This document shows, piece by piece, positions 28,590 through 39,612 of a DNA stretch of 64,000 nucleotides; within the stretch, counting starts at the first letter, position 1, and every line of letters starts with the position of its first letter. A program made the position numbers and the translations under genes. The stretch spans positions 2,148,383-2,212,382 of the forward strand of contig RHPI01002069.1 of assembly GCA_009103225.1 (NCBI GenBank), in the 5' to 3' direction. Origin of the DNA: Chlorokybus atmophyticus (Eukaryota > Streptophyta > Chlorokybophyceae > Chlorokybales > Chlorokybaceae). The notes beneath the pieces were generated by a model. That model searched no databases. It was given only the letters and a program-made list of their open reading frames with translations, and was not told the DNA's origin.

Positions 28590-29190
28590 AATTAATACTT
28601 AATTCACTTGTGAACTATTATTTTTCATCAATCTCTTATTTGGCTGAAGGCCTCGCCCATCCTCCTCTTGCAAGGTAGGGTTCACTTTTAGTTCACTTGT
28701 GAATCAATGGTCAGACAATATCTAAAACCAAAACCCCTCTGTTTATGACAACCGCCGTTTTCACGTGCGGTGATGGGACGCCGCACGGGCTCCCTGGCGT
28801 GCGCGCTCTATGCTAGCGGGCTAGGGACTTAGCCATTTCCGCGGCATCAGTCCTTCCAGCCGTGAACTATTGTTAGTTCACATATGGACTAGTTAGTTCA
28901 TCAGTGAACTGATTAGTTCACCATGAATCAATTTAGCTGTTAGCTAATTCACTTAGTTCACTTGGGCGAGTGAATCAATTAATTCGCTTGTCGTGAACTC
29001 CCCGTAAATTAAGTTTGGTTCACTTTTGCGAATAGTTCACTGAACTATTTAGATCACCTGTTCACGAATTTCATAATCCACATAATACCCCTTCTCCCAA
29101 ATGGCTAATCACTATTCGCCCTTGTTGCGAATTGCGACCTAGCTATGTCGTAAATGAACTATTGTTTAGTTCATTCATGAACTAATATCT
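28590..29190. repeat. Cluster of GTTCAC/GTGAAC motifs in both orientations
   Basis: The hexamer GTTCAC or its complement, often as TTAGTTCAC or GTGAACTA, recurs more than a dozen times in 600 bp. Pairs form imperfect palindromes such as TTAGTTCACTTGTGAAT. The region has no gene. The pattern resembles the subterminal repeats of a transposon, but no terminal inverted repeats were found. Confidence 0.6.
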
Positions 29191-31324
29191 ACTCGCGCGC
29201 CATGCCTTCCTACCTTCAAGAGTAGTACCCGCGTTAATTTAATCGCGGGCACTTAGCCCTACGAAGGAGGCGCCCGCGACATTTCCAGCCCCCAATTGAG
29301 CCAACGGGCGCCGGAAAACGGCCCAATTCCTATGTAATCGAATTCGCTAATTCGGTAAATCGATCTCTAGGTAGGCGGCATTACGCTATTCAATTTTCGG
29401 TGCATTGATTCATGCACTTAGTCCAAATAGGCTGCCTTGGATAGCCTCAAATGAACCTTATAATCACACATGCTTGTTCCTAGGATTTTTACAAGTGAGC
29501 GATCCCATAAATCCGCCTCACCCTATTACATCACAGTATTCTAGGTCATGTGCTTTTATCTTCCTATGCAAGACGCCCATACATACAAGAATAGGGTAGT
29601 TCTTGATCTAACCATATTAGATTGAAAAGCAAATAAATGCATCCTAAATAGCCGGGTTCTAATTAGCAATTACACGTATTCGTGTTAAGCTTCAACACAA
29701 ACACATGTATTCAATGAAAGCATTACAAATAAAAAAAAAGATGTTAACCCAAGTTTAATTACACTTTTGTCTCATTGCTAATTAAACTTCTTTACACAGC
29801 GACTGCCTAGGTAGTGTGATGTCATGCTGACGTATGCACGTGAAACCCTAACGACTAAGCGGCTGCCGAGTGATGACAGTGCGTTAAGTGAGCTGGCGGC
29901 GGCAGGGGGAGAGAGGGGGGAGTTCGTTGAGTCTGCTGCTGTCGTGGACGCTGCAAGGCTGACCGCTAACCACAGCCGTGCCGCAGGTGATAATGGAACA
30001 TACATGTATGCATGACTAACGGGGTAGCCAAGTAATGGTAGTTGAGTGCGTTAGAAGTACCTAGCTCGGTGGTGAAATAGCACTGTGACTGCTGCTGACT
30101 GTTTGCTTGCGGCGTGTGCATGACTACATGCATGTCTTATGCTTATGACCCCTTCCATGCGGTCTTATCAGAACTCCATCTATTGTACACTGTACATGGG
30201 CTAGCTATTCAGCTACCCGTAATGCATGGCTTAGTAAAAATTTCGCTTTCATCGTACGCACTCACTTGTTAACAAAGCATTTAACGGCTGAAAATGATGA
30301 CATTTGCCTTATGTATTCCTCGTGACCACAGGACAACATCATTACTTCTGTACGTCAGTTACTGGATGTCGTTTAACAACGTTAAGTGATAGTGTCAACC
30401 ACCATGCAACATGTGGGTATGTTATCAACCGCCTAATGCATGCAATTATCAGGCGACAACCTTGCCCAACATCAGGTGATTGATGAGCCATCATATAATG
30501 GTGTACAAAAGGTGTATGCTGCTTTTCGGCCTAAACTGGGACATGCATTGGTGCACAAGTCGCATGCAACATCAATTACTCTCTCCACATATCAACACAC
30601 TGCTAGTTTACGACCACCAGGTTTATACACTACATTTCACTACCACATGCATGCTTGCATGACCAACAGGGTGGGGTCAGAGTAGAGTTGGGAAGGTAGG
30701 TAGCCCGGCGGTCAAACATGTGTGAAGTAGGTGAGTATGTATGTTGTTAACATGCATTGTACATCATGCTCAAACGTATGTGCTGCGCTATTGCATGCAC
30801 GCAATAGCGTCTTCCATTTCTTATACACTATCACTACCTAGCCTACCCGTTGGACATGCATGTTCATGTGTTCATCTTCAGTTACCTGCCCACATGGGCG
30901 GTTGTTAGTCGTTTGTTGGTCATGACAAGCATGGCTGCGGCAAGGACGACAACTCCCTCCCACCTGCACCTCCGCTCCCTCGCCCCCGCCAACATCTGTG
31001 TCTCACAGCCCATGCTGCGCCGCAGCTCGTGTAGTCGATTATTCAAAAATGCTTACATGCTCTGCTCGTGCTCTTAACATAAAATCTGCGTGGCACCATT
31101 CATCAAACACTATCACATCAACCAGTACAGGCACAACACATACACGGTGTCCATGCCTACACCAACATCATCACAACACCCACCACCTACAAGTAGGCTA
31201 CGTGCAGTGTCTGCCTATATTGCTCCAGCGAGCGCCACGTCCGCCTCCGCCGTAGGACGCACCGCCTGCAGGGGGCTCCAGCCCGGCGCCGCCGCCACCA
31301 CCGCCGCCCCCCCCCCCCCCCCCC
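29191..31324. other. Repeat-containing intergenic region
   Basis: Holds a segment at about 29885-30040 similar to 22905-23060, and several ATGCATGC-rich stretches. A short frame at 30930-31077 (MTSMAAARTTTPSHLHLRSL...) looks slightly like a transit peptide but no following exons were found. No gene is claimed. Confidence 0.45.
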
Positions 31325-31438
31325 NNNNNNNNNNNNNNNNNNNNNNNNNNNNNNNNNNNNNNNNNNNNNNNNNNNNNNNNNNNNNNNNNNNNNNNNNNNN
31401 NNNNNNNNNNNNNNNNNNNNNNNNNNNNNNNNNNNNNN
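31325..31438. other. Assembly gap of 114 N between poly-C runs
   Basis: The gap is bounded by C-runs on both sides (31306-31324 and 31439-31453), within CGCC-rich DNA. The missing sequence is probably a long C homopolymer. Confidence 0.95.
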
Positions 31439-31749
31439 CCCCCCCCCCCCCCCTCTGTCCAGACGGCGGCGCCAACGGCGGAAGCGGACGCTGTGCTGGC
31501 GGCTGCGGCAGTGTAGTTGTGTAGGCGTGCTTGCATGCCGCTGGCATGCGTGTAAGTATGCTTGTGCAGTGATAGGCAGGGATGACAGTACGTAGCTTGG
31601 TGTGACGATGTTGCATACTAGTGTATCTATAAAAAAAAACCCTCGAGCAGGGCCATCCCTTGCGCCCGTTGCAGTGCGCATGCCACGCGCTGCCTGAAGA
31701 GGGCTACGTACCCACCCAGTCGCACCAGCGCAAGCCCCGCCCGTGGACT

Positions 31750-33419
31750 GCCTGACGCGCGCACCTGTTGATGACCGTGTTGAAGGCGTCACCGAGCGTG
31801 CCGTGTGTCTCCGCTGCCAGGAGGAAGAACTCACCAGGCACCATTTGCAAGATGCTATGCGGGTCCAACGACTATCGATGATGCGTCCAACCCAAACAGT
31901 TATAGCAAAAAGGTCATAACATGACAGTGTGACAAGCGATAGAACAACTACTATTGACAGGTGGCTGTGCATGCCTGCTGCCAGTGGTTGACAATCAAAA
32001 GTTTTTACAGCACAGAACCAGCAATGCAACACCACAGCACTATACTTCATATGTGCATAACAGGAAAAGTCGCATAACGCGGGCACATCATAAGCTCACA
32101 CTGCACACAGCCACATGGCGAATGCTCCCAACATGCCAAGACTATACACTATACAAGTTCCCTATCTACATACCATCAGCAATACAAGCCTGCTAGCCAT
32201 CACCTGACTTGATATAGCCTGACACCTCCTGTCTGTCATAGTGCGAGTGCGAAGGTTGGAGTGCGAACCAAGTTGGGCACAAAGACGTCACAACATCTCG
32301 CCCAGGCCAGCTGACATCAACTCTTCTTGATCCTCCTTGCTTAGAGGCGCCATCTTCAAGCCAGCATCCTGGTTGCGTGCAGGGGTCAGTTGTTGTGCCA
32401 TGTACTCCTCGCTGGATTATACAACTTGCCCGAGTGCAATAGACAGAATCTGACACACTTGGCATCATGCCAAGTTTGATGGCACTGAAGCGCTAAGTAC
32501 GCAATCATAGCGTAACATGCGGTCAGCAATGTTCAGAATCAGATCTATAACAGAGCAGCAACAGATTGCACCGTACCTCCGCTGCTGCGCTCTGAGAGTC
32601 GTACTGCTGGTCATGGTGATGCTGCGCTTCATGATGTTCGTCCTGATCAGCCTCGCAAAACACCAGCGCAAGCCCGCAGCCAATAAGTTCCTCCTCGTCC
32701 TTTTTTCTCTGCTCCTCCTTGTCCATCTGCGACCCGTCAGTGAGACCTTCTGAGTGTAACCATAGCCAGCGACTCAGTGACTTATGAGCCCTTCATCACA
32801 AATGTGTAAAGCACGTACAGCCTTGCATGCATGAACTGCAAGTTGTTGCTGGCAGCGATATGTCATATGCGCCCCAATGTTATGCAGAAAGACCTGGAAA
32901 CTGTCAACGTGCACGCTTGTGTTGGATTGAACGCAGGAAACCCAGCGAAAATGAGAAGGCTGCCTGCACAGCACACTTCTACCTCATGTCCGTCGGAGGC
33001 CAATATCGCGTGCATGTGCAAACGCTGATGACTCTGTACCCCCTGCGCCTGAATTGACTACCCTGAAGGATGAATATACCAGCACACACACATACACGCA
33101 CGGACACATGCGCACGCAAACTGCGTAGTACAGTGGTAGCTTGTGTTCATGAACTCTTCATTAAGCAACAATCACGCACTCACACAAATATTGCCAAGCA
33201 ACAAGCGAGGCTGTTGCTGTTTCTGTCAGCCTTAGCAAGGCACGTACCTTATATGTGCGCACACGCGTATGTGCGGTTTTAAACGAAGACAGGCGGCACG
33301 AGTGCGGAGCAGGCGACGGCGGCCAGCACGACAATGGAGCACAGCAGCGACGACACCAGAAGCGCCGACGACAGCACCGCTACGCCCAGCAGCGCCTTCA
33401 ACCAAGCCGCGCTCGCCAT
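31750..33419 (-). CDS. Unrecognised multi-exon gene with N-terminal membrane segment
   Basis: The first exon (33419-33288) begins MASAAWLKALLGVAVLSSAL and continues hydrophobic for about 45 residues before a GT donor, so it encodes a signal anchor or transmembrane helix. A later exon, with a CAG acceptor near 32756 and a GTACGG donor near 32575, gives TDGSQMDKEEQRKKDEEELI and an Asp/Glu/His-rich stretch. Further down, EEYMAQQLTPARNQDAGLK and SKEDQEELMSAGLGEM (about 32290-32410) and a last exon SILQMVPGEFFLLAAETHGT then LGDAFNTVINR (about 31760-31855) look protein-like. I recognise no family. Exon order is inferred and an additional exon near 32820-32900 is possible. Confidence 0.4.
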
Positions 33420-35638
33420 CAAAGAGGATAAAGACAACAAAGACCTTTCTCCGCTCACCACTCAGAGCGTCTCAGGTTCTCCCCGTGAAGCTTGCTGAGG
33501 CGGCGGCGCAGGCGGCCAGAGCTGTCCTCTCAATGCAGTGCTGCTGCGTTGAGAGCTACAGAAAAGGCGCGCAAACGCAGAGGCGTAACGGATCACGCCC
33601 TTCTGGCTTTTCGCAGCACACAGCACACTGATGTGACGTCCACAGTGACAAACTGCGTCACATCAGATGTCTCAACATGAATAACACACATCGGATGTCT
33701 TACCAAGAGTAACGTGTAGCCTGTGTTGCCTGCAGGCACATGCGAGGAAGAGAGAGCACAAGTACCTGAAAGGTGTGGATGGGTTTCTCTCACATCAAGG
33801 GCATTTTCTCTTAGTTGAGTTTGTGGAACTATGTAACTATAAAAAGTGGTCACATGATGAATCATGTATATTGTAATTGTGTACGTGTCGCGAACATAAC
33901 ACAAATTTATCAATAAAACCGCTGATCAACACGCTTAACGTCAAGTTGTATATGCGCAAGTCGATCATATCATTCCTTATTAGCTAGCCTTGTGGTGAAT
34001 AGTCGCGTATAAAAGCTTGTTATCGACGTAATGAATCATTATTAATATAGTGCATAAACAATTATAAAAATGCAAAGTATGGCACTTTGTGAATGAAATC
34101 TTCATTGTTGCAATTTCAACAAAAACCATGCCACAATTGCATTAATGATTGTTAACATAAGCTTTAATTGGCTGCACGTGTAAAGCTCAAGCACTCAAGA
34201 TCAAAAGCGATGTGCACATAAGCACGTAAGAGCTACTTGAGAATTTGGGTCACGTGCAAACGTGCATAGGGTATAAGTCACATTTTACACATGCATTCCG
34301 ACCACTCACATGCCACAACATCAAGTAGGTCAAGTGTGCATGTGGCCCCGACAACACACAATAGTAGATAGCACAAGCAAGGACAGACTCAAGTGGGGGA
34401 CAAAGTAGAACCTTGCGCCTAACCTAGCTACACTCCACTAGACTTTAACACAGGCATTAAAAAACCGACTTTTAGGCAGCAGAAGGGCAAGGCAAAGCAT
34501 AAGGTATAATGATGGTTGTGCTCAGCCTGATGGCAAAAATAATGACCGCAGAGACAACAAAAGCACGCACGCACACGCGCACGCACATGCATGCGCACGT
34601 GCACACATTTTGTTGACTTGCATACAGGCTATGCATGCTGCATGTTTTGTACACGTGTTTCCCCTTGCACACACACGTAAGAGCATGGGTGGGACTGGGC
34701 AGCAGATCACATATATAACACCTCCATTATCATTCACATGTACGTGTCAAGTGTTCGTGCTGCACCATGCCTAACCGCACACCTTACACACAACCACACG
34801 TCCATGCCAAGCTACGTGAGCGCATCGTCCGCCTCTATTGTTGGAAGGCCTTGAGCCACTACAACTGTGGGCGTTAACAGGCAGAGCAGGCATGCGCAAA
34901 ATGCACACGAGAATCACATTGGCGAGCGTAATCCATTCATGTGATAGTGCATTGCAACTTTATTCGGCTGTTGACCATGTTTGATGACGCAGTAACTATA
35001 GCGTGTAATCAATTAGCGTTAAAGGGTAGAGTGGATCAGTTAGAACGAGGGTGAGTAGTGGCGGCATGTGTTTGGGGTATGGGGCCTGCCCCGACTTCGT
35101 ACCGCCAAAAACGCGGCCGTTTTAACCATTAATTGTGCCGCAATTGCACCAAATCCCTAGCAATTTTGGGTCGCCGTTGGTAAGCGGTTGCCGCTGAGAT
35201 ATTTTTCAGCATCTTTTAAGCATGTTTGCAATGATTGGCCATTTCGCTGCCTTTTTGAGCAACTGGCTGTTGTCACCGTTGCGATCCCATTTGATCAATC
35301 TCATGCGTGACCAAATGGTGGCCTAACGATGCAATTTTTCGTTTAGTTGAATCTTAACGTTAAGGTAATTCAGGTTAGCATTATTTTGACGGTTGTAACC
35401 TCGGCATTACTTACTGAGTATCGCAGCACGTACCGTGGCGTGAACGTTACGTTGATTATTAAGTTTTGAAACACTTAACAGCATTTGCTAATCATATGGC
35501 ACCATATTGCACCATATTGCAGCATGTTTATCAATATCATTAATGTAACACATTAAAATTATCAACATGCAGCCATAAGCGGCCACGTATGCAGAATTGT
35601 GCTTATTTTTACATTTATTGGCATGCGCTTAAATAATT
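33420..35638. other. AT-rich intergenic region without recognisable genes
   Basis: Contains CACGCACG-type alternating sequence near 34563-34600 and low-complexity AT-rich DNA. Small frames carry no domain. Nothing else was seen. Confidence 0.5.
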
Positions 35639-35820
35639 AGATGTGCTTCGGACGGCCAGGATCGTGTTTGAGTAGATCTAACGGTGTAACGCTTGTTCTC
35701 GCCGCCTAGCCAGGCGAGCCGCACATACTGCCGCGCAGCCCGGCAGTCGCGGGTGCCGTGTGATGGCCATAGCGCGGGATGTATGTAGGTTGAATGCCGA
35801 CAGCCCGGCCCGACCAATAG
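35639..35820. repeat. SINE-like dispersed repeat, copy 1
   Basis: Shares GATGTGCTTCGGACGGCC... and CAGTCGCGGGTGCCGTG..GATGGCC with copies at 37012-37260 and 50090-50275. It ends where the fold-back element at 35821 starts. See copy 3 for the tRNA-like head. Confidence 0.6.
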
Positions 35821-36609
35821 GCGTGATGGGCGTAATGAATAATCTGCGCTTATAGCATATATATGCTCTTAACGTTCAAGAGCATATTATGCTCTTAGTC
35901 GCCAAGAGCACACGGTTTTTGAGGATAACAGTATGCTCTTACAAAAAGGTAGACTATATAGTCTACCCCCGTTAAAAGACTACGGTTTATGAAAATAAAC
36001 CCGTTGAGATCATAGATTTGCAAAAATCCAATGCTTGTACAGGCCAATATCATCGATAGGGGAGTAGTTTTGTGCGCTATAAGACTACAACGAAGGGTTA
36101 GAATTTTGTGTGAGCTCAGTCTTGTTACGGGGGAATACCTCGTTAACGGCATGTTTATTTTAAAAATTATAAGCATACACATATTACAAGACTCATATAT
36201 AGATACGTACATAATTACTTTATTATTGACTATTGTTAATTTAACTTATGCCACGTTAAAACATAATGACGTGGCTTACGGTTATTTTGCAATACCCCTG
36301 TTAGTAAAATATATTATGTAAAAAATAAAACAGTATATATTATTGTAAACGCCAAGAGAATAACCCCGTTGATAAAATGAATGATACACGTGATTTTTAT
36401 AGCGAGATAGACTGTACAGTTAAGGTACATAGTGGTACGTACTTAATTACATAAAAACATGTATTGTACAGTCTACCCCTTTCAAAAACATGCTGTTTGT
36501 TTTCAAAGATAGTTTGCTCCTGGCGGGGTTATGCTCTTGGCGTTAAAAAGAGCATAATATGCTCTTAAACATTAAAAGCATTTGTATGCTATAAAGCAGC
36601 CCATCACGC
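35821..36609. mobile_element. Fold-back or MITE-like element with AAGAGCAT-rich arms
   Basis: The left arm (35821-35912) begins GCGTGATGGGC and contains TTATAGCATA and AAGAGCATATTATGCTCTTA. The right arm (36518-36609), read on the minus strand, begins GCGTGATGGGC and contains TTATAGCATA and AAGAGCATATTATGCTCTT in the same order. The arms are about 90 bp, imperfect and inverted, around a 600-bp AT-rich interior with GTAGACTATATAGTCTAC and ACTGTACAGTCT-type palindromes. No transposase or clear target duplication was seen. The 96-codon frame at 36031-36321 has no domain and is probably chance. Confidence 0.7.
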
Positions 36610-36760
36610 CCATTACATCACCCGCATTATGTCACGTATTATGCCATCACGCTCATGACGCTAATTACGCATGACACTGTACCCATCACGCCTTGTCTAT
36701 CACACTAATTACGCATGATGACACACCCGTCACGCGCTACTCCCTCAGTGTTAAGAATAC
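36610..36760. repeat. Short array of CATCACGC and ATTACGCATGA motifs
   Basis: About 150 bp with repeated CATCACGC, GTCACG and AATTACGCATGA words immediately right of the fold-back element. The left end of that element carries the complement (GCGTGATG). The array may be an extension of the element's terminus. Confidence 0.5.
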
Positions 36761-37011
36761 GCACACTGACATTTGCAAAAATGTCATGAAAAATAATATG
36801 CTCTTCGCGGTTAGTCATATTTTCTTAAGCACTAACATTACCCTGTAGAATCGTTGGTGATCTCAGAACGTATGCTGCAAGTGGGGTTATTCTCTTGGAG
36901 CAAAGTGTTTTAGCGGGGGTGGACTGTACAACGCACGCATGACGCATATGTGCACCGTGCATGTTGTGCTAAAAATGAATGGATTCTTTTATTCACTCGC
37001 ATATACTTTGT

Positions 37012-37260
37012 GCAATTGCATAGTATGGGGATGTGCTTTGGAAGGTTGAGATTTGTTCAACACAAATCGAATGGCTGAAAGCTGATAAACGTCGCATAGC
37101 CAATGAGAGGCAGGCAGGCTGCTCGGTATGCGCGGCAGGCATGTAGTCTCGAGTGCCGTGTGTGATGGCCCTCAGTGCGCGTGATGTGTCTTTGTGCCCT
37201 AATGCCGGCCTCCCGGCTGGCCGGCCAGCCCAATCCCGCCCAATCAGCCGCACCGCTAGT
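37012..37260. repeat. SINE-like dispersed repeat, copy 2
   Basis: Begins GCAATTGCATAGTATGGGGA and continues GATGTGCTTTGGAAGG, with a GTGCCGTGTGTGATGGCCC segment and a CAATCAGCCGCACC end. Start and end words are shared with copy 3 at 50090. Confidence 0.65.
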
Positions 37261-37312
37261 TTCAAGCAAACCATAATGATAATAGACGTGTCAAAAGCTT
37301 GCCAGATCACAT

Positions 37313-38045
37313 ACTGTTACGGGAAGGTCCATTACATGACCACAAATCAACCATAAAAACACCAAGTCTTTTATGGTCGAGTGGGCCGTGACATGGTCAT
37401 CGGAGCTTGAAACCCGGGTTCGATTCCTGCCTTGCACACGAATTCCGAGGTCGTTGTCTCGATCCAGTAACATCGTAAATGGTCACTTCAAGTGCCATCC
37501 TCGATGGGTCGCGACGTGTGTAATGGCAGTCGCGTCGGCGTTCAGTCGGCGCGGCAGGACGCAACCTGCCTGTTGCGATGCGACCTGTGGGGCCGGCAGC
37601 GCTATGCGCGAATCGACCGGTAAGGGCCTAGATTAGCCGGTTCTTGGCCATTGGGCCGGTGATCGACCCTAACAAACCCCTGGGATGATTCCCCAGTTGA
37701 GCATGGGCAGCTGCCGAGGCCGTCAGCATTCATAACTTGGGGGAATGTAACGCGGAGGTACAGTAAATAACCACAAACCGACCATATAAGCACCAAGTCT
37801 TTTGTGGTCGAGTGGGCTGTGTGACGTTGGTATCGGAGCCTGAATTGGCCGGTCGTTGGCCGTGGGGCCGGTGACCGACCCTAACAAACCCCTAGGATGA
37901 TTCCCTAGCTGAGCATGGGCAGCTGCCGAGGACGTCAGCGTTTTTAAGTGGGGGGAATGTAACGGGAAGGTACAGTAAATAACCACAAATGGACCAAAAA
38001 AGCGCCAAGTCTTTTATGGTTGCGTGGACTGTGACACATACAGCA
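37313..38045. repeat. Tandem tRNA-related (SINE-like) repeat, three partial copies
   Basis: The module ACCACAAA..GACCATA...CACCAAGTCTTTTATGG followed by TCGAGTGGGC occurs at about 37340, 37770 and 37982. The last two units are about 210 bp long and also share CGACCCTAACAAACCCCT and GAGCATGGGCAGCTGCCGAG. The first copy carries polymerase III-like boxes: A-like TGGTCGAGTGG (37374-37384) and B box GGTTCGATTCC (37428-37438, exact to consensus). No stable full cloverleaf was found, so a tRNA-derived SINE is favoured over a tRNA gene. Confidence 0.65.
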
Positions 38046-38359
38046 AATAAATGCAACGAGGGTGCAAAGAAACAAAGTGCCAACACAGCAGCAGTTGCAT
38101 TGATTGAATTTGGGGGGCCCGGACTAGTGCTTGAAGCACTGCACCTGTTAGGCTATTGTATATGACGACCCACATGCAATGTAAGGCAGGCCAAACAGCA
38201 AACAGGGCAGTTGGCATAGAAGGCAAGTAGGGACCATCTGAGCAGCCGCGGCATGGGTGTCAGGCCTGGTCCAGCATCCTCACAAAGCACTGTGATAACG
38301 ATAACGATGCAGACGACTGACCGGGCCCCGCCGCTACTGCACTGTGTCGGTAGTTTTAT

Positions 38360-38532
38360 ATCTACCGTGTTTGCCCAAATACAACAACCACCATTGATTT
38401 TCCCGGGGGCGGGGGGGGCTTTGTTGAACACCCCCCTTTTACGGGCAAAAGAGTGCCCTAATACATCCCCCCTCGTTATTATTTCGGGGGGGGCTTTGTT
38501 TGTGGGGCGTGTGTTCGGGCGAATACGGTAGC
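38360..38532. mobile_element. Small MITE-like element
   Basis: The ends are CTACCGTGTTTGCCCAAATAC (left) and, on the minus strand, CTACCGTATTCGCCCGAACAC (right), an imperfect inverted repeat of about 21 bp. The interior has two GGGGGGGCTTTGTT words. Length is about 173 bp and there is no coding capacity. Confidence 0.6.
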
Positions 38533-38836
38533 ATCAGAAAAAGATTGCAGCCAATTGGGCTGTGAGATGTTGTGCCCATAGTAGCCGTTGATTTGTCAGT
38601 CCACAAAACACATAGCATTGCAGATCCACAGCATCATGTCCGCGCAAGCACCGTCAGCATCACAAGCATATATGGTATATTCACTTGATGTCGGAGGTTT
38701 TTAAGCCTATAAGTTTTTCTACGTTGTTTTTTTGGCAGCAGAGTATGCATGCTTCTTGAAGCTGAGGTGTTTTTGTACACGGCGGTATTTAATTTTTTAT
38801 TTTTGAACAAGTGACGCGCCATCGGCGGTGCGCTCA

Positions 38837-39470
38837 AGTAGGGTGGCTTTGGGTTTCCGCAAAAGTGGAGTTGACCCTAATTTCGGAAGTATCACACTAC
38901 TTTCTAAGCTATCTACGTATTTGACAGATCTCCTACGGTATCAAGAGACTAATTCTTAATAGTTAAGCAGGTGGTGACCTTATGCATCATTTTGTGGCCG
39001 CCACCAGCATTTCGGGCGGCCTAGATTGGATATAACAATCATACCGCCGTGGTGCCCATAACTCTGTGTAGGGGCACTTGTAGGGTAGATCACTTGAAGT
39101 GGATTAAGTTTGGGTGTACCGCCGCAAATGATGTAAAACTTGGAAACTTACTTCTATATAACTAGAGCATTTTGTAGCGCTTAACGCCACCCAAGTTGGT
39201 GAAGTATTGCAAAAGTTGTCATCAACCCTAGCGTTGTGGAAAATAGGGTTACAAATGGTAAAAGTTGACATTCAATCGATAATACGGTACTCGCGCAGTA
39301 CATGGTCGTTCAAGCCGGTCTTTAGTTTGTTACATAGCTCTTAATGAGCTCTATCATCCCTATATATACTTCACTATAATCGGACATTGCATGCGCCGTC
39401 CAGCTCACCCCAAGTACCCATTCACGAAAGTAGGGTCAACTCCGAAATTAGGCGAATTTACCCTACAAGC
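38837..39470. mobile_element. Candidate MITE of about 0.63 kb
   Basis: The left end contains GTAGGGT and about 25 bp later GGAGTTGACCCTAATTTCG. The right end, read on the minus strand, contains GTAGGGT then GGAGTTGACCCTACTTTCG. The interior is non-coding. No certain target duplication was found, so the exact limits are approximate. Confidence 0.5.
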
Positions 39471-39612
39471 ACATATCAAGCACAAGCAAGCGATAGGCCC
39501 TTAGGACCTGCATACGTGCTTGGCTGTACCATGCACTGCACACATGCTATCTTGTAATACTACACACAGGCATATACACCATAATGTACAAGTGATAAAT
39601 AAAAGGCGGTCA

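Noticed and set aside
31187-32086. 299-codon minus frame across the N gap
   Set aside because: A third of it is undetermined sequence flanked by poly-G; only the part near 31760-31855 looks protein-like, in another frame.
34563-34610. Alternating purine-pyrimidine CACGCGC stretch as Z-DNA regulatory element
   Set aside because: Similar stretches are scattered through introns and spacers here; nothing links this one to a promoter.
36031-36321. 96-codon AT-rich frame inside the fold-back element
   Set aside because: No domain, composition equals the surroundings, and it lies between inverted arms with no transposase motifs.
37374-37438. Functional tRNA gene at the B box GGTTCGATTCC
   Set aside because: The T stem is mismatched and the sequence is part of a repeated unit, so a SINE is the better explanation.
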